This document shows, piece by piece, positions 47,401 through 58,000 of a stretch of DNA of 64,000 nucleotides. How positions within the stretch are numbered: position 1 is the first letter of the stretch; each line of letters starts with the position of its first letter. Position numbers and translations under genes: made by a program. Source of the stretch: Agaribacterium haliotis (GTDB lineage: Bacteria > Pseudomonadota > Gammaproteobacteria > Pseudomonadales > Cellvibrionaceae). The stretch lies in assembly GCF_002312815.1 (NCBI RefSeq), contig NZ_NKQJ01000006.1, positions 124,001-188,000 of the forward strand, given 5' to 3'. The notes below the pieces were generated by a model that worked only from the letters and a program-made list of their open reading frames with translations, searched no databases and was not told the DNA's origin.

Positions 47401-50220
47401 CAAACCGTCACTATCGGCATCAACGTCAACAACACCATCGTTGTTGTCGTCGTCGTCAAGGGCGTTGCTGATACCGTCGTTGTCGCTGTCACCAGGGTGG
47501 GTATCGGCCGTTAAACCCGAGGCCAGCTCACAGGCCGCATCGCAGTTTTCCGGCAAACCATCCAAATCGGTATCGAGGTACACAAGCGCACTGTTGGGAA
47601 ATTGATCGAGCAGGATGCTGCTGTTGGCAATGCAGTTGTCATCGCAGTTCGGTGCGTAGGCATCGGCGTGGCCATCGCCATCGCTGTCGCTGTGCGCACT
47701 GGCATCGAGCGGCCAGGCATCAAAGGCGTCAACGCGTGTATCGCCGTCTGTATCTCGCCAAAGCACACCAGCCAAACGCAGGGCCGGCAATTGCTCGCTG
47801 TTGCCAAATTCCCACAGCGGCTCGCCGTCACTATTGTTAACAGCCGACCAGCCCTCGTACAAAAGCGCATCGCCGCAACTGCTGTCGTCGGCGACTGCGC
47901 AGCGCAAATCACTTAACAGCGCAGATACGCTGCCATTTGTGCCTGCACTCGAAAATTGCTCTGCCGGCCAGTAGCTGGAACTTAGCTTGGTGCTAGAAGC
48001 TCTGCCTACCAGTGCTTTGCCGCTTGAGCTAGAGCCGGCCACATAGCTGCGTGTTATTTCTACATCGTCAGTATTACCAAACAGGGCACCGACCGATTCG
48101 CGGCCGCCCTCAACAACAACCGAAGCAAAGGTATCGCTGATGGAGCTGTCGCTAACCGAGCCTGCGACCCCACCAACATAGTCATGCAGGGCCCGCACGC
48201 TGCCACTGACGAAAACGGCTCGCAACTGACTCGAGTACAACCGGCCAACCAAGCCGCCCGTAAGCGCATTGGGTGTTGATTTCAATGAATGAATATCAAC
48301 CGAGGCCCAGCTCTCTGTGATCTCGGATTCCCGGGCCAAACCTGCCAGTGCGCCAATGCCGCTGCGGGCGGTAATTGAGCCAAGGCTGCCACCGAGGCCT
48401 AAGGCCGTTACTTTGGCATTGCGCAGGTACGCAAACAGGCCCTGGTATTCTGAGCTCGGGCGATTGATATACAGGTTGTTAATCTGCAAGGCATTGCCGT
48501 GAAATTCGGCGCTGAAGTCGTTAGATGAACTGCCAATCGGCAACCAGCCTTCACCACCGTTCCAAAATTCATCGTTTGCATCTAACTTGCCATCGCTGTT
48601 GGTATCAAAATCGAGCGAGGCTGTTAGCTCATAACCTGCACAGCGCTGCTGCAAGCGGCCTTGATAAAGCTGCACCGGACAACCTGAATTGTCGGCACCG
48701 GCATCGGCGCTGAGTTTTTGCGCTGTGCCGTCTAAAACAAAACGCATCGCGTGCAGTTCTTGCAAACTTGCGATATCGATCAAACCGTCGCTGTCGGCAT
48801 CGACATCGACAACACCATCATTGTTGTCGTCGTCGTCCACTGCATCGTTAATGCCGTCGTTGTCGCGGTCATTGGGATAGGCGTCGGCCGTTAAACCCGA
48901 GGCCAGTTCACACGCGGCGTCGCAGTTTTCTGGCAAGCCATCTAAATCAGCATCGAGATAGACAGCCGCATTTGCGGGAAACTGATCAAGTTGAATACTG
49001 CTGTTGGCAATACAGTTGTCATCGCAGTTTGCCGCATAGGCATCGGCATAACCGTCTGCATCACTATCGGTGTGCGCACTGCCATCGAAAGGCCAGACAT
49101 CAAACGCGTCAGCACGCGTATCGCCGTCAGAATCGCGCAAGAGCACATTGTTAAAATACAGGCCCGGCAGTTGTTCAGCACTGCCAAAATCCCACAGCGG
49201 TTCACCATCGCTATTGCTCGCGCTGGCCCAGCCCTCGTATAAAATTTCATCGCTGCAGCTGCTGTTATCTGCCTCAGCACAGCGCAGCTGGCTTAGATTT
49301 ACCGCTGTAACACCCGTTACGCCGCTGCCCGCGCTGGTAAACTGCTCTAGCGGCCAGTAACTTGCACTGTAACTTGCGCTGTAACCACTGCCAGTCACGG
49401 CTTTGCCAGTTGAACTGGCGCCAGTAACAAGCGCGCGCGTTAGCGAGGCATCGCGATCCACTCTGCCAAACAAAGCGCCAATATTGGAGCTGTCAGCGCC
49501 GCCGCTAACCACAACCGACGCAACAACATCGCTGGCTGTGCTGTCGCCGGCAAGGCGAGCGGCAATGCCACCTACACTAGTATTGTTATCGCTTTGCACC
49601 GAGCCACTAACAAAAGCAGCTTCCAGCTGACTTGCACCCAAAGTACCGACTAGGCCACCGGCCTCACCCGAGACATAAATATCAGCAAAGGCCCAAACCT
49701 CTTTTATCTCAGAGCGCAAGGCATAACCCGCCAAGGTACCAACGGTACTGCCGCCAGTAACCGAGCCCAAGCGACCACCCAAACCCAAACCCGAGACTTT
49801 GGCACCGTCGAGATAAGCCCAAAGACCAATAAACGAATGCAGGCGCTTGATATACAAATTGTCTATCTGCAGGCCGTTGCCCTGGAATACAGCGGTAAAA
49901 CGATTATTGAGGCCGCCAATTGGCTGCCAGCCTTCACCGTCGTTCCAGTAATCGTCACTCGCATCTAACTGGCCATCGCCATTTGTATCAAAATCGAGTG
50001 ACGTCGTTAATTCAAAACCCGTGCAGCCACCAGCCGGACAACCGTTGTTTTCGCCATACAGGCTCGTACCATCGAGGTTATTTCTAATTTCATTGAGATC
50101 GGCAAGATCGTTAATTTCGATCAAACCGTCGTCGTCGACGTCGTAGTCAGATCGGCCGGACTCGGCCAGGGTAAAGCAACTACAAATGAGTAGTACAAAT
50201 AGGACAAGAACTCTTGTCAT
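41461..50220 (-). CDS. Giant exported GLUG-like / thrombospondin type 3 repeat protein B with GlyGly-CTERM-like tail
   Basis: About 2919 residues from ATG 50220, which has GGAG seven bases upstream. An ATG four codons earlier overlaps that site. It is the paralogue of gene A with the same signal peptide type ([21 protein letters not shown]). Five modules start near residues 24, 469, 930, 1399 and 1862. A long thrombospondin type 3 tail (about 2240-2460) follows, rich in [10 protein letters not shown] and FPNDASE units. Calx-beta-like (about 2510-2640) and PKD-like (about 2650-2770) domains come next. A PSPVVT linker spans about 2788-2873, and the protein ends in [21 protein letters not shown]. 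Tail type and acidic Ca-binding repeats point to type II secretion and surface display. No enzyme domain was found. Confidence 0.88.
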   Translation of the reverse strand: MTRVLVLFVLLICSCFTLAESGRSDYDVDDDGLIEINDLADLNEIRNNLDGTSLYGENNGCPAGGCTGFELTTSLDFDTNGDGQLDASDDYWNDGEGWQPIGGLNNRFTAVFQGNGLQIDNLYIKRLHSFIGLWAYLDGAKVSGLGLGGRLGSVTGGSTVGTLAGYALRSEIKEVWAFADIYVSGEAGGLVGTLGASQLEAAFVSGSVQSDNNTSVGGIAARLAGDSTASDVVASVVVSGGADSSNIGALFGRVDRDASLTRALVTGASSTGKAVTGSGYSASYSASYWPLEQFTSAGSGVTGVTAVNLSQLRCAEADNSSCSDEILYEGWASASNSDGEPLWDFGSAEQLPGLYFNNVLLRDSDGDTRADAFDVWPFDGSAHTDSDADGYADAYAANCDDNCIANSSIQLDQFPANAAVYLDADLDGLPENCDAACELASGLTADAYPNDRDNDGINDAVDDDDNNDGVVDVDADSDGLIDIASLQELHAMRFVLDGTAQKLSADAGADNSGCPVQLYQGRLQQRCAGYELTASLDFDTNSDGKLDANDEFWNGGEGWLPIGSSSNDFSAEFHGNALQINNLYINRPSSEYQGLFAYLRNAKVTALGLGGSLGSITARSGIGALAGLARESEITESWASVDIHSLKSTPNALTGGLVGRLYSSQLRAVFVSGSVRALHDYVGGVAGSVSDSSISDTFASVVVEGGRESVGALFGNTDDVEITRSYVAGSSSSGKALVGRASSTKLSSSYWPAEQFSSAGTNGSVSALLSDLRCAVADDSSCGDALLYEGWSAVNNSDGEPLWEFGNSEQLPALRLAGVLWRDTDGDTRVDAFDAWPLDASAHSDSDGDGHADAYAPNCDDNCIANSSILLDQFPNSALVYLDTDLDGLPENCDAACELASGLTADTHPGDSDNDGISNALDDDDNNDGVVDVDADSDGLIEIASLQELHAVRFALDGAAQKLGASATADNSGCPVQLYQGRLQQRCQGYELSASLDFDTNGDGKLDAGDEYWNDGEGWLPIGAGITGSASSFRAVFQGNGLQINNLYVNRPGKQYQGLFARMHHAKVLGLGLGGSLGSVTARNYVGSLAGFAEQSDIEESWAIADVRSVDLQNAYAGGLVGEFSVSHAKAVFATGSVRGEKTGLGGLFGRVGVQSSISDVFASVVVGGGRERDLGVLFGVSSSGVSVQRSYVAGASSNGAAVAGYAAGVSFSANYWPEDQFTSAGNVNTAQNVSASLSQLRCAVADDSSCSDKTLYEGWSVASNSDGEPLWDFGSDEQLPGLRLAGVVWRDSDGDTRIDALDAWPLDGSAYSDSDGDGYADAYALNCDDDCIANSSIQLDQFPSSAAVYLDSDLDGLPENCDAACELASGLTADAHPNDSDNDGINNTLDDDDNNDGVVDVDADSDGLIDIASLQELHAMRFALDGAAQKLSADAMADDSGCPVLRYQGRMQQRCVGYELITSLDFDTNGDGKLDTNDEYWNEGQGWQPIGDVNYGFSGQFNGNALQINNLYINRPTASRQGLFAYLNGARVAGVGLGGNLGSITARDRIGTLAGVAKYTDIKESWAIADIHSTRGYDAHSGGLIGELEDSQLSAVFVSGSVQGSQDHIGGLVGHGDGDNAISDVFASVSVVGEGGDPAIAALLGASSGGSITRSYVAGYSSGGNALTSYGYSESISSTYWPDDQFTRAGSSVTGDVSASLAALRCAVADDSSCTDKTLFEGWSTATNSEGEPLWDFGNSEQLPGLRLAGVIWRDSDGDSVIDEFDVWPLDSSAHTDSDGDGYADAYALGCNQDCIANSTIELDQFPDNAYVYLDSDLDGLPENCDAACEQASGLTADAYPADRDNDGINDALDDDDNNDGIVDVDADSDGLIDIASLQELHAVRFALGGAAQKLSADADALDSGCPFVVYQGYLQQRCAGYELTTSLDFDTNGNGQLDANDEYWNDGEGWMPIGGSSDEGAPEAFYAEFNGNGLQIDNLYINRPSANDQGLFARLKNARVSGLGLGGRAASITARSRIASLAGRAEYSEIKESWAIADVESQGIAYAYAGGLVGELRSSHLSAVFVYGTVKGADEAIGGLVGQIAGTSSVSDAFASVVVDNGESSGDFGALLGRVTSSALQVTRSYVTGSSSSGFAMLTYPGGISFSASYWPQDQFNSSHYINSDDPGSDEVAGLTPASLSALHCAVADDSSCSDHTLYEGWSAIANSDDEPLWDFGTATQLPGLRLNGVVWRDTDSDKLFDFEDEDADNDGVLNGEDAFPFDASESSDADNDGVGDNSDVFPNDASESVDSDADGVGDNADAFPNDASETHDSDGDGVGDNSDVFPNDASESVDSDADGVGDNADAFPNDATESADFDGDGLGNNADSDDDNDGVADAQDLFPYDPTESKDFDGDGVGNNADNDDDNDGVADDQDLFPFDASESEDFDGDGIGNNADNDDDNDGVLDSEDDDLGGDNGAPEISAVGADLVLDATAELTLVEIAVDAVEAADMVDSELELELSLDGELLVLDEENKVSLPSGALSLNWVAIDDAGNRSEAVTQQVTIYPRVKFVEAISISGENSVAEIYLALTGPAPQYPVNVQLSQLEDQSTASAADFASEPALDLSMLELSFEQDELQASLALNVVDDALAESDELLELQLLSASSGELEPRALLLVDGENTHTLTITDHNVAPLVAIDVQQAGEEVSLVDPEAGEVTVRAIVDDANDTDTHSYSWDLGQLAISVDDVASFSFDPEPFAGETYALSVVVTDSGVPALSSAEVSVDLRIEQKAEPSPSPSPSASPSPSPVVSPSPVVSPSPVVSPSPVVTPSPVVTPSPVVTPSPVVTPSPVVTPSPVVTPSPVVTPSPVVTPSPVVTPSPVVTPDPAVSPSPSPGGSDEGGNKKKGGGSLDSYLLLTMFLLLVIHLRRRRFLNAK
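41621..41854 (-). repeat. 18-bp minisatellite encoding the [12 protein letters not shown] linker
   Basis: Thirteen consecutive 18-bp units. On the plus strand ten contain GTTACAACCGGGCT (coding PVVT) at an exact 18-bp period from 41621 to 41783. The last three have GATACAAC (PVVS). Many adjacent units are identical, which indicates recent slippage or unequal crossing over. Gene A has only about four related units near 35,930-36,000. Confidence 0.95.
42850..43490 (-). repeat. Thrombospondin type 3 repeat tract of giant gene B
   Basis: Acidic repeats of DxDxDGxGDNxDxFPxDxxE type, nine or more units. Two adjacent pairs ([20 protein letters not shown]) are duplicated almost exactly. Such repeats bind calcium and stiffen extracellular stalks. 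Gene A's tract (about 36,975-37,300) is roughly half as long. Confidence 0.88.
43500..50150 (-). repeat. Five-module array in giant gene B
   Basis: Coding repeats of about 1.34-1.41 kb with boundaries near 48,812, 47,430, 46,023 and 44,634, each set by the [10 protein letters not shown] codons. The phrases [36 protein letters not shown] and [11 protein letters not shown] recur nearly word for word. This is the clearest large-scale repeat in the window. Confidence 0.92.
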
Positions 50221-50562
50221 ATAAATCTCCATGTTGCGTTTAAGTTATAAAAAGCCTTTTCCAAACAGCCCGCGCACTATAAGAGACCCACCCCCACAAA
50301 ACCGAATCGAACATGTAAAGAAAATCAACACAAATGACACAAAAACCCAGGTCAACCAAATATTTGGGATACGCATCACAAAAACACAGCAATTAATGAA
50401 TGCATTAGAGGCGCAAAAAGACGAAATCCGAGATTGGCTAGATAGCGCAGGAATTTAACGGTAAAAAAATGGCGTGCAATAAAAGCGTCATCGATAACAC
50501 ATAGCATTTATGATGGAGTTAATTGCGCCTTAAAAAAGAGCAAAAACAAATAACGCAGACAC
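50221..50562. other. Gap upstream of giant gene B with candidate promoter core
   Basis: On the minus strand TATAGT at 50281-50276 with flank CTTATAGTGCGC matches giant gene A's -10 region. No good -35 is visible. The rest, up to the greA terminator, is AT-rich. A 75-codon plus-strand frame (50231-50458) starts at the edge of the giant gene and has no ribosome binding site or family likeness, so it is not called. Confidence 0.45.
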
Positions 50563-50588
50563 AAAAAAGCCCGCATAAGCGGGCTTTG
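50563..50588 (-). terminator. Terminator of the carA-carB-greA operon
   Basis: GCCCGC / GCGGGC stem (50569-50574, 50579-50584) with A/T tracts, about 36 bp beyond the greA stop. It is the same sequence as the terminators of both giant genes. Confidence 0.88.
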
Positions 50589-50623
50589 GCAAAAACAGGC
50601 TTAGAATGTTTTTTTAAAATATT

Positions 50624-51100
50624 TTAAAGGTGCTTAACCTCGGCGATCTCGTAATAGATCTCGCCGCCGGGAGCGTTTACAACCACTTCTTCGCCCTCTT
50701 CTTTACCAATCAGCGCGCGCGCAATTGGCGAGGTGATGGAGATTTTATTGCTCTTAATATCGGCTTCATCTTCGCCGACCAGCTGGTAAGTGATTTCTTC
50801 TTCGGTATCGCAGTTGATCAGATCAACCGTTACACCAAAGATCACCTTGCCGGTTTGCGGCATAGACTTAACATCAATCACCTGGGCGGTGCTTAGCTTA
50901 GCTTCAATTTCTTGAATTCGCCCCTCGCAAAAACCCTGCTGTTCCCGGGCGGCGTGGTACTCGGCGTTTTCTTTTAAGTCGCCGTGCTCACGCGCCTCGG
51001 CAATGGCCGCAACAATTTTCGGTCGCTCAACTTTTTTTAAGTTTTCAAGTTCGTCACGCAGGGCTTTTTCACCAGCGACGGTCATCGGAAACTTTTGCAT
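50624..51100 (-). CDS. greA: Transcription elongation factor GreA
   Basis: GreA stimulates cleavage of backtracked RNA by RNA polymerase. The 158-residue product has the N-terminal coiled coil with the catalytic acidic tip ([18 protein letters not shown]) and the C-terminal FKBP-like domain ([33 protein letters not shown]). It is the last gene of carA-carB-greA, an arrangement known from Pseudomonas. Confidence 0.97.
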   Translation of the reverse strand: MQKFPMTVAGEKALRDELENLKKVERPKIVAAIAEAREHGDLKENAEYHAAREQQGFCEGRIQEIEAKLSTAQVIDVKSMPQTGKVIFGVTVDLINCDTEEEITYQLVGEDEADIKSNKISITSPIARALIGKEEGEEVVVNAPGGEIYYEIAEVKHL

Positions 51101-51130
51101 GTATCTCTCTCCGTGTTGTGTACGCTGGTG

Positions 51131-54100
51131 TTATACCAGTTTATGCAGTTCTTGCAGTGGGCGCACGGTTTGCTCCTGGCCAAAACGCAGGGCCATACAA
51201 AGTGCATTACCGGCAGCAAGTGTAGTGGTGTAATACACGTGGTTAGCCTCAGCGCTGCGGCGAATGCTGGCTGAATCCTGAATCGCCGCCTTGCCTTCAG
51301 TCGTGTTAATGATCAGTTGGATTTCGCCATTTTTGATCATATCCACTGCGTGAGGGCGACCTTCGGCAACCTTATTGACGACCTGAACGGCAATGCCGGC
51401 CTCTTCAATCACCTTGGCGGTACCGCGAGTGGCAACAATATTAAAGCCGAGGTCTTTGAGCTCTTTGGCTACAACAACAATGCCGTCTTTATCAAAGTCG
51501 CGCACACTCAAAAAGGCCGAGCCCTCTGTCGGTATCGCCGAGCCGGAACCGACTTGAGCTTTGGCAAACGCTTCAGCGAAGGTGTCACCAGTGCCCATTA
51601 CTTCACCGGTACTCTTCATCTCGGGGCCGAGAATCGGGTCAACCGCAGGGAACTTGTTGAACGGGAAGACAGATTCTTTCACGTTCATAAAGCTCGGTAC
51701 GATTTCTTTGGTGTAACCGGCCTCTTCCAGAGTCTTACCGGTCTGACAACGCGCCGCAACTTTGGCGAGGCTGGTGCCGATACACTTGGAAACAAAAGGA
51801 ACCGTACGAGAAGCGCGAGGGTTGACCTCGATCACGTAGATCTTGCCATCCTGGTATGCGAGCTGAGTATTCATCAGCCCCACTACGCCAAGCTCAACCG
51901 CCATCTTGCGCACTTGCTCACGCATCTCGTCCTGCACATCTTCCGGCAGTGAGTACGGAGGCAGAGAACAGGCCGAGTCACCGGAGTGAACACCACACTG
52001 CTCAATGTGCTGCATGATTGCACCGATAACTACGTCTTTACCGTCACTGACCGCATCGATATCAACTTCGATCGCGTTGTTAAGGAAGTGATCTAACAAG
52101 ACAGGAGAGTCTTCACTTACTTTTACCGCTTCAGTCATGTAGCGGCGCAGTTCTTTTTCGTTGTAGACAATTTCCATTGCGCGGCCGCCGAGTACATAAG
52201 ACGGGCGAACAACCAGCGGGTAACCCACTTTTTCAGCCTGGTGAATCGCTTCTTCAGTCGAGCGAACAATGGCGTTTTTAGGCTGAAGCAGACCGAGGCG
52301 GTTGATCATTTGCTGGAAGAGCTCACGATCTTCTGCGCGGTCAATCGCTTCAGGGCTGGTGCCGATAATAGGTACACCTTCAGCTTTCAAAGCGTTAGCC
52401 AGCTTCAATGGCGTCTGACCACCAAACTGAACAATGACGCCTTTGGGTTTTTCTTTGCGAACGATCTCGAGCACGTCTTCCAGAGTTACCGGCTCGAAAT
52501 AGAGGCGGTCGGAAGTGTCGTAATCGGTTGAAACGGTCTCAGGGTTACAGTTAACCATGATGGTTTCAAAACCGTCTTCGCGCGCAGCCAGAGCCGCGTG
52601 TACACAGCAGTAGTCAAACTCGATGCCCTGACCAATACGGTTGGGGCCGCCACCAAGCACCATAATCTTGTCATTGTCACTCGGGTTGGACTCACACTCT
52701 TCGTCATAGGTGCTGTACATGTAAGCGGTAGAAGTTGAGAACTCAGCCGCACAGGTATCAACGCGCTTGTAGACCGGGAAGACTTCCAGATTCTGGCGCA
52801 GTTCGCGGAAGTTCTTTTCACTAACACCCAAGAGCTCAGACAGGCGCTTATCGGAAAAACCTTTGCGCTTAAGCTGCTGCATGATGTCTTTATCGATGTC
52901 ACTCATGCCCATCGTAGACAGAGCGGTTTCAGCTTTAATGATGTCTTCGATCTGAACGAGGAACCAACGGTCGATGGCACTCTGCTCAAACACTTCGTCT
53001 ACGCTCATGCCGGCGCGGAAAGCATCGGCCACATACCAGATGCGCTCGGCGCCTGGCGTGCTCAGGTCGCGGCGAATGCTCGCCAGCGCTTCATCATCGT
53101 CAAGGTCAACACGCGGTTCAAAACCGGCCGAGCCAACTTCGAGGCCACGCAGTGCTTTCTGCAGGCTTTCCTGGAAGTTGCGACCGATAGCCATCACCTC
53201 ACCGACAGACTTCATCTGCGTGGTCAGGCGGGCATCGGCGTCGCCGAATTTTTCAAAGGTAAAACGGGGAACTTTGGTAACCACGTAATCAATGGAAGGC
53301 TCAAACGAAGCCGGGGTCGCACCGCCAGTAATGTCGTTTTGCAGCTCATCGAGGGTGTAACCCACAGCCAGCTTGGCGGCGACTTTTGCAATCGGGAAAC
53401 CAGTCGCTTTAGAAGCCAGAGCAGATGAACGGCTTACGCGCGGGTTCATCTCGATGACAACCATACGGCCGTCTTTAGGGTTTACCGCAAACTGTACGTT
53501 TGAGCCACCGGTTTCAACACCGATCTCACGCAGTACCGCCACCGAGGCGTTACGCATGATTTGGTATTCTTTATCGGTCAGAGTCTGGGCAGGCGCTACG
53601 GTGATCGAGTCACCGGTGTGCACACCCATAGGGTCAAAGTTTTCGATCGAACAAATGATGATGCAGTTGTCGTTTTTGTCGCGAACAACTTCCATCTCGT
53701 ACTCTTTCCAGCCGAGCAGGCTTTCATCGATCAGCAGCTCGTTGGTTGGGCTCAGGTCGAAACCACGAGTACAGATTTCTTCAAACTCTTCCCAGTTGTA
53801 AGCGATACCACCACCGGAACCACCCATGGTGAAACTTGGGCGAATAATGACCGGGAAGCCGTATTCTTTTGGCGCTTCCAGGGCTTCGTCCATGGTGTGA
53901 ACAATACGCGCACGAGCACACTCAAGGCCGATGTCTTTCATCGCCTTGTCGAAACGCTGGCGATCTTCAGCTTTGTCGATGGCGTCTTGTTTGGCGCCAA
54001 TCAGCTCACAGCCGTATTTGTCGAGCACGCCGTTGTCGTGCAAAGCGAGAGCGCAGTTCAGTGCCGTCTGGCCACCCATGGTCGGCAGGATCGCATCCGG

Positions 54101-54346
54101 GCGCTCTTTCTCAATAATTTTCTCAACCGTTTGCCAGGTGATTGGCTCGATGTAGGTCGCATCGGCCATAGACGGGTCGGTCATGATGGTGGCTGGGTTG
54201 GAGTTAACCAGAATGACACGGTAACCCTCTTCGCGCAGGGCCTTACAGGCCTGAGCACCACTGTAGTCAAACTCACAGGCCTGGCCGATTACAATCGGGC
54301 CAGCACCAATGATCAGAATACTTTTAATGTCTGTACGCTTTGGCAT
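51131..54346 (-). CDS. carB: Carbamoyl-phosphate synthase, large subunit
   Basis: CarB makes carbamoyl phosphate for arginine and pyrimidine synthesis from bicarbonate, ammonia and two ATP. The 1071-residue protein has two homologous ATP-grasp halves ([17 protein letters not shown] and [17 protein letters not shown] as their openings). The C-terminal MGS-like allosteric domain includes [15 protein letters not shown]. carA ends seven bases before its ATG. Confidence 0.98.
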   Translation of the reverse strand: MPKRTDIKSILIIGAGPIVIGQACEFDYSGAQACKALREEGYRVILVNSNPATIMTDPSMADATYIEPITWQTVEKIIEKERPDAILPTMGGQTALNCALALHDNGVLDKYGCELIGAKQDAIDKAEDRQRFDKAMKDIGLECARARIVHTMDEALEAPKEYGFPVIIRPSFTMGGSGGGIAYNWEEFEEICTRGFDLSPTNELLIDESLLGWKEYEMEVVRDKNDNCIIICSIENFDPMGVHTGDSITVAPAQTLTDKEYQIMRNASVAVLREIGVETGGSNVQFAVNPKDGRMVVIEMNPRVSRSSALASKATGFPIAKVAAKLAVGYTLDELQNDITGGATPASFEPSIDYVVTKVPRFTFEKFGDADARLTTQMKSVGEVMAIGRNFQESLQKALRGLEVGSAGFEPRVDLDDDEALASIRRDLSTPGAERIWYVADAFRAGMSVDEVFEQSAIDRWFLVQIEDIIKAETALSTMGMSDIDKDIMQQLKRKGFSDKRLSELLGVSEKNFRELRQNLEVFPVYKRVDTCAAEFSTSTAYMYSTYDEECESNPSDNDKIMVLGGGPNRIGQGIEFDYCCVHAALAAREDGFETIMVNCNPETVSTDYDTSDRLYFEPVTLEDVLEIVRKEKPKGVIVQFGGQTPLKLANALKAEGVPIIGTSPEAIDRAEDRELFQQMINRLGLLQPKNAIVRSTEEAIHQAEKVGYPLVVRPSYVLGGRAMEIVYNEKELRRYMTEAVKVSEDSPVLLDHFLNNAIEVDIDAVSDGKDVVIGAIMQHIEQCGVHSGDSACSLPPYSLPEDVQDEMREQVRKMAVELGVVGLMNTQLAYQDGKIYVIEVNPRASRTVPFVSKCIGTSLAKVAARCQTGKTLEEAGYTKEIVPSFMNVKESVFPFNKFPAVDPILGPEMKSTGEVMGTGDTFAEAFAKAQVGSGSAIPTEGSAFLSVRDFDKDGIVVVAKELKDLGFNIVATRGTAKVIEEAGIAVQVVNKVAEGRPHAVDMIKNGEIQLIINTTEGKAAIQDSASIRRSAEANHVYYTTTLAAGNALCMALRFGQEQTVRPLQELHKLV

Positions 54347-54353
54347 GGCTCTG

Positions 54354-55526
54354 TTAGTTCTTCTCGTTCATTAATTCGATAAAGTGATCAAATAAAGGCG
54401 CGGCATCGTGTGGGCCAGGGCTCGCTTCAGGGTGACCCTGGAAGCTGAACGCAGGCTTGTCGGTGCGGTGAATGCCCTGCAGGGAACCGTCAAACAGAGA
54501 CTTGTGAGTTGCCTTCAGGTTTGCAGGCAGAGTCTCTTCATCGGCAGCAAAACCGTGGTTCTGGCTGGTAATCATTACCGTGCCTTTCTCAAGGTCCTGC
54601 ACCGGGTGGTTAGCACCGTGGTGGCCAAACTTCATTTTTACCGTCTTAGCGCCAGAGGCCAGAGCCAGAATCTGGTGGCCGAGGCAGATGCCGAAGATAG
54701 GAATGTCTTTCTCAAGGAAAGTTTTAACCGCTTCGATCGCATAAGTACAAGGCTCTGGGTCACCAGGGCCGTTACTCAGGAAGATGCCGTCCGGATTCAT
54801 CGCCAGCACGTCATCAGCTGGAGTCTGCGCGGGAACGACCGTCAGTTCACAGCCGCGATCGACCAGCATGCGCAGGATATTAGCTTTGGCACCGAAGTCG
54901 TAAGCTACAACTTTGAAGCGCTTGCCTTCAGGCAGGCCACCAAAACCTTTACCGAGCTGCCAGCTGCCGGCATCCCAAGTGTGTTTTTCGCTGCAGCTTA
55001 CTTCTTTGGCGAGGTCCATACCGGCCAGGCCGCTGAAACCTTTGGCCAGCTCAAGTGCTTTTGCTTCGTCGATGTCGTCACCGGCGAGGATACAACCACT
55101 CTGCGCACCTTTGTCTCGCAGGATACGAGTCAGGCGACGGGTGTCGATGTCGGCGATGCCGAGGATGTTGTTGTCCTTCAGATAGGCATCCAACGCTTGC
55201 TCGCAGCGGAAGTTCGAAGCGAGTGCAGGCAGGTCGCGGATTACCAGGCCAGCGGCCCAGATTTGCTCGCGCTCTTCGTCTTCCTTATTGACGCCGGTAT
55301 TGCCGATATGAGGGTAAGTCAGGGTCACGATCTGACGTGCATAGGATGGGTCAGTCAGGATTTCCTGATAGCCGGTGATCGCGGTATTAAACACCACCTC
55401 ACCTACGCTCTGACCATCTGCGCCGATGGCGGTCCCACGGAAAACGCTGCCGTCGGCCAGCACCAATACTGCTGGACGGCCCTGCGAAGCCTTAAAGTAA
55501 CTGAGATCTACTTGCTCTGAAGCCAA
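54354..55526 (-). CDS. carA: Carbamoyl-phosphate synthase, small (glutaminase) subunit
   Basis: CarA hydrolyses glutamine and passes ammonia to CarB. I place the start at TTG 55526, because GGAGG lies eight bases upstream. It gives 390 residues beginning [26 protein letters not shown] in sequence order. An upstream GTG at 55580 is less well placed. Motifs are the CPSase S domain [16 protein letters not shown] and the class I amidotransferase triad region [12 protein letters not shown] with the catalytic Cys, followed by HGANHPV and [10 protein letters not shown]. It lies in an operon with carB and greA. Confidence 0.96.
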   Translation of the reverse strand: MASEQVDLSYFKASQGRPAVLVLADGSVFRGTAIGADGQSVGEVVFNTAITGYQEILTDPSYARQIVTLTYPHIGNTGVNKEDEEREQIWAAGLVIRDLPALASNFRCEQALDAYLKDNNILGIADIDTRRLTRILRDKGAQSGCILAGDDIDEAKALELAKGFSGLAGMDLAKEVSCSEKHTWDAGSWQLGKGFGGLPEGKRFKVVAYDFGAKANILRMLVDRGCELTVVPAQTPADDVLAMNPDGIFLSNGPGDPEPCTYAIEAVKTFLEKDIPIFGICLGHQILALASGAKTVKMKFGHHGANHPVQDLEKGTVMITSQNHGFAADEETLPANLKATHKSLFDGSLQGIHRTDKPAFSFQGHPEASPGPHDAAPLFDHFIELMNEKN

Positions 55527-55731
55527 GTAATTATCCTCCGCGCCGAATTTTAGAAAGCTATTGCCAGTGCCGTGCTTCACGCGCCCGATAAAATCTTAAG
55601 AAAGGAGTAAAAGCACTTTACAGTAGGCCGTACGAAAGTGCCGCGCTGCTTAGCCCTGCTCGGCTGAGCTGGGGTAGTCCTAAGTTAAGCACGCTTCTGC
55701 TGGAGCAGTGGCGGATTCATAAGGCAATTGT

Positions 55732-55764
55732 AAAAAAGCGAGGAGAAGCTGTGCTTCACCTCGC
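55732..55764 (-). terminator. Intrinsic terminator in the carA leader
   Basis: On the minus strand GCGAGG-x-GAAGC, a 3-base loop and GCTTC-x-CCTCGC (55738-55764, one A-A mismatch) are followed by TTTTTT. It ends about 205 bp before the carA TTG and has no gene ahead of it in the same transcript, so it is a leader terminator. Confidence 0.8.
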
Positions 55765-55913
55765 TCGATACTCACTTAAACAAGTGGGGGCCCGTATACC
55801 GTTGTGACAGCTTGGAGCTAAAACAGGCTTCTACAAGATATCGAAAACGGTGGGCATATGCACATTTGGCTGGGGGCGCATTTTAGACAAAAAGCCAGCG
55901 TGCGTCTATGCAA
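55765..55913 (-). promoter_or_regulatory. carAB leader region with possible promoter and leader peptide
   Basis: On the minus strand a TAAAAT -10-like hexamer lies at 55885-55880. The only -35-like match (TTGCAT, 55913-55908) is spaced too far (22 bp). A 15-codon open frame starts at ATG 55865 and stops at 55818. Between it and the leader terminator are short self-complementary stretches (for example ACTTGTTTAAGT). Pseudomonas carAB has a leader peptide, so an attenuator is plausible. The promoter and peptide here are inference. Confidence 0.4.
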
Positions 55914-56002
55914 ATTAGTGCCTTTGTCCGAGCGACTTTATCTTGGCTACTAATCCAAGCTACTGATCCAAGCCACTTAGCTCACCGGGCAAAGCCCCAA
56001 AG

Positions 56003-56039
56003 AAAAAACGGCCCATGGCCGCAAATGCGGTGCATGGGC
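56003..56039 (-). terminator. Terminator of the 56145-56717 gene
   Basis: On the minus strand GCCCATG-CACCGC, a 4-base loop and GCGG-CCATGGGC (56011-56039) are followed by CGTTTTTT. It lies about 105 bp beyond the gene's stop. Confidence 0.78.
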
Positions 56040-56144
56040 AAATGAGAGACAAACGAAAACGATGTCTATTGGAACAACTTTCAAGAGCATGTATAAACAT
56101 GCGCAACAGCACTCGCGAAAGGCGGGCGCTATAAACAAAAACAA

Positions 56145-56717
56145 CTAGGGCTGGGCAAACTCCAGAAAGAACTCTCGCGAGCGGGTACTTTTTTCACAGT
56201 TGCGCCGTTTAGCGTCGTGCCATACCGCTTCAACCGCAACTCGGAACCAGTGGTGCTCATCAGACATCAGTTCCAACTGTAATGGCTGAGCCCAATCAGC
56301 TTCCAGCAGGCGCTTGTCGCCCGTTGGCGGCTTAAGCCGGTAAGTTTCTTTATCCGAGCGCAGGTTTAAGCGGCTGTCACTTTGGGCATGCGGCGCCGTT
56401 TTACTCAATTCAGCATATTTCTGACTGGCGCCGTGAGCCGCAACACTGAGCTCCAGCGATTTTATTCTCAGAGCACTGCCACCGACATTGCTTAATTCCA
56501 GGCTGGCCATGCCACTGCGCTGCCCTTTTGGCTGTTTGACATTGAGCACCTTAAGTTGCAGTTGAGGTTCTCGACTTCTCAGCCAGGCGGCAATCATCGA
56601 GTTCACCCGCCAAGCAAGTAGCAAAAAAGCAAGCAACAAACACAGCACCGCCAGCAGCACCAGCACCTGCCACAGGGCCGCCGAACTGCCGTGTAATGAT
56701 TCAACTAAATTTTGCAA
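56145..56717 (-). CDS. Membrane-anchored protein of unknown function
   Basis: A 190-residue product with one strong transmembrane helix (about 17-37, LWQVLVLLAVLCLLLAFLLLAW in pieces). A soluble domain follows, with alternating hydrophobic residues (LQLKVLNVKQ, MASLELSNVGGSALRIKSLELSV) that suggest a beta-sandwich. I recognise no family. It has its own terminator and no operon partner. Confidence 0.7.
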   Translation of the reverse strand: MQNLVESLHGSSAALWQVLVLLAVLCLLLAFLLLAWRVNSMIAAWLRSREPQLQLKVLNVKQPKGQRSGMASLELSNVGGSALRIKSLELSVAAHGASQKYAELSKTAPHAQSDSRLNLRSDKETYRLKPPTGDKRLLEADWAQPLQLELMSDEHHWFRVAVEAVWHDAKRRNCEKSTRSREFFLEFAQP

Positions 56718-56905
56718 AGCGCCCCCCTGACCTAAATTAGCTTTTGCCAGTATAAAAAACGCTCAACACGCAAACAGGGCCCAGCTCGCAAAAAGCGCCG
56801 CCGCCGTGTGATCAACATCGCGCTTTAAACAAAGCCGTGCTTAAGTAGCAAGCGCTTTTACTGCGCGCACAACAATTGCCGGCACTGAGCAATGGCGCTA
56901 ATCTA

Positions 56906-56923
56906 GGGCCTGTTAACAGGCCC
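56906..56923. repeat. Perfect 18-bp palindrome GGGCCTGTTAACAGGCCC
   Basis: A perfect palindrome about 40 bp before the start of the formylglutamate-amidohydrolase-like gene. Fourteen bases of it (GGGGCCTGTTAACA) recur at about 61,655-61,668. It could be an operator, a hairpin or a dispersed word. No function can be assigned. Confidence 0.6.
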
Positions 56924-56962
56924 CAACACTAAGTGCTAAACGACAAGCAAGGAAGTCGAACA

Positions 56963-57793
56963 ATGATGCTAAGTGAAGAAGAGATATGCGCACGAATTCA
57001 ACGGCGCGAATGTTTTAAGGCCAGCATAGAAGGCGGCGGCTTTAGCATTAAAATTGACAGCTACCTCCCTTGTATTGCAGCGGCCATTCACAATGGCACG
57101 CGCCTGCGCGAAGAGCTCAAAGAAAACTGCCTGCTCAGTCACGCCGAACGCTACTTTGAAGAAGACCCGCACACCGGCACCTTTATCGACGACCAACAAA
57201 TAACCTTAATTGCCAACGACAGCCGCTACGAATACGACCTCAACCGGGCAACGTCAAACTGCGTTTACGACACAGCCTGGGGCAAAGATTGCTGGAAACA
57301 AGCGCTGAGCGAAACACAAAAACAAACCAGCCTGGCCAAACACGCTCAGTTTTACCGCATAGTCTCGGTACTTTGTGAGGCCCTTATCGAAGACTTTGGT
57401 GCCGTTTTAGTAATCGATACCCACAGTTACAATTGGCGCCGTTTTGAAGACAGGCACACGCCAGTATTTAATCTCGGCACAAGCTCAGTAAAAGGTGATT
57501 TATGGCGGGCAAGTATTGACTGCTGGCTAAACGAGCTCAACAACATCAGCGTTGACGGCATAGATATTGACGCAGCTGAGAACGATGTATTTTTTGGCAA
57601 AGGTCAGCTCGCCGCCCACTGCCACGGCCTTTACGACAATGTTTTAGTACTGGCGACAGAATTTAAAAAAGTATTTATGGATGAACGCAGCGGCGAAGCC
57701 TACGACAGCATTATCCAACAGTTGAAACTCGGCTACGGCCAAGCCATTCAAAAAACGCTGCTGGAGTTTTCCAAATTAACTAAAAGCAGCTAG
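56963..57793 (+). CDS. N-formylglutamate amidohydrolase-like enzyme
   Basis: The ATG at 56963 has AAGGAAG seven bases upstream and gives 276 residues. An earlier GTG (56933) is less likely. Family (FGase) features in order are CIAAAIHNGTRLREEL, the ERYFEEDPHTG segment, the YEYDLNR signature, VLVIDTHSYNWRRFE and the late HGLYDNVLVLATEFKK. The family holds zinc-dependent deformylases of formylglutamate, including HutG. No hut genes are nearby, so the substrate is uncertain. Confidence 0.85.
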   Translation: MMLSEEEICARIQRRECFKASIEGGGFSIKIDSYLPCIAAAIHNGTRLREELKENCLLSHAERYFEEDPHTGTFIDDQQITLIANDSRYEYDLNRATSNCVYDTAWGKDCWKQALSETQKQTSLAKHAQFYRIVSVLCEALIEDFGAVLVIDTHSYNWRRFEDRHTPVFNLGTSSVKGDLWRASIDCWLNELNNISVDGIDIDAAENDVFFGKGQLAAHCHGLYDNVLVLATEFKKVFMDERSGEAYDSIIQQLKLGYGQAIQKTLLEFSKLTKSS

Positions 57794-57856
57794 GGCCCGA
57801 CATAACCATCAAATACGCTCTTTGGGTGTACAGGCCTCACCCTGTTAGCGGCCTGA

Positions 57857-57952
57857 ACTTGATAGCAGCAGCTGAGACTCGGCGTATATCCATCCATGGA
57901 GCCTCAACAGCAGCATCCCTGCTGCTGATGGTCTCATCTACTGCTATCAAGT
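57857..57952. repeat. Inverted-repeat intergenic element, copy 2
   Basis: Arms ACTTGATAGCAGCAGCTGAG at 57857 and its inverted partner ending at 57952 match at 19 of 21 bases. The core has an 8-bp hairpin (CAGCAGCA, loop TCCC, TGCTGCTG, at 57908-57927) and the words GGCGTATATCCATCCATGGAG. These align with the minus-strand core of copy 1 (5730-5839). The arms differ between the copies, so only the core is a shared family. Confidence 0.6.
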
Positions 57953-58000
57953 CCATGCTTGGAGCCTGGTAGTGCCCCACCAGCCAGAATTAACAAAACC

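Noticed and set aside
50231-50458. 75-codon plus-strand frame upstream of giant gene B
   Set aside because: No ribosome binding site. It starts at the edge of the giant gene on the other strand and resembles nothing.
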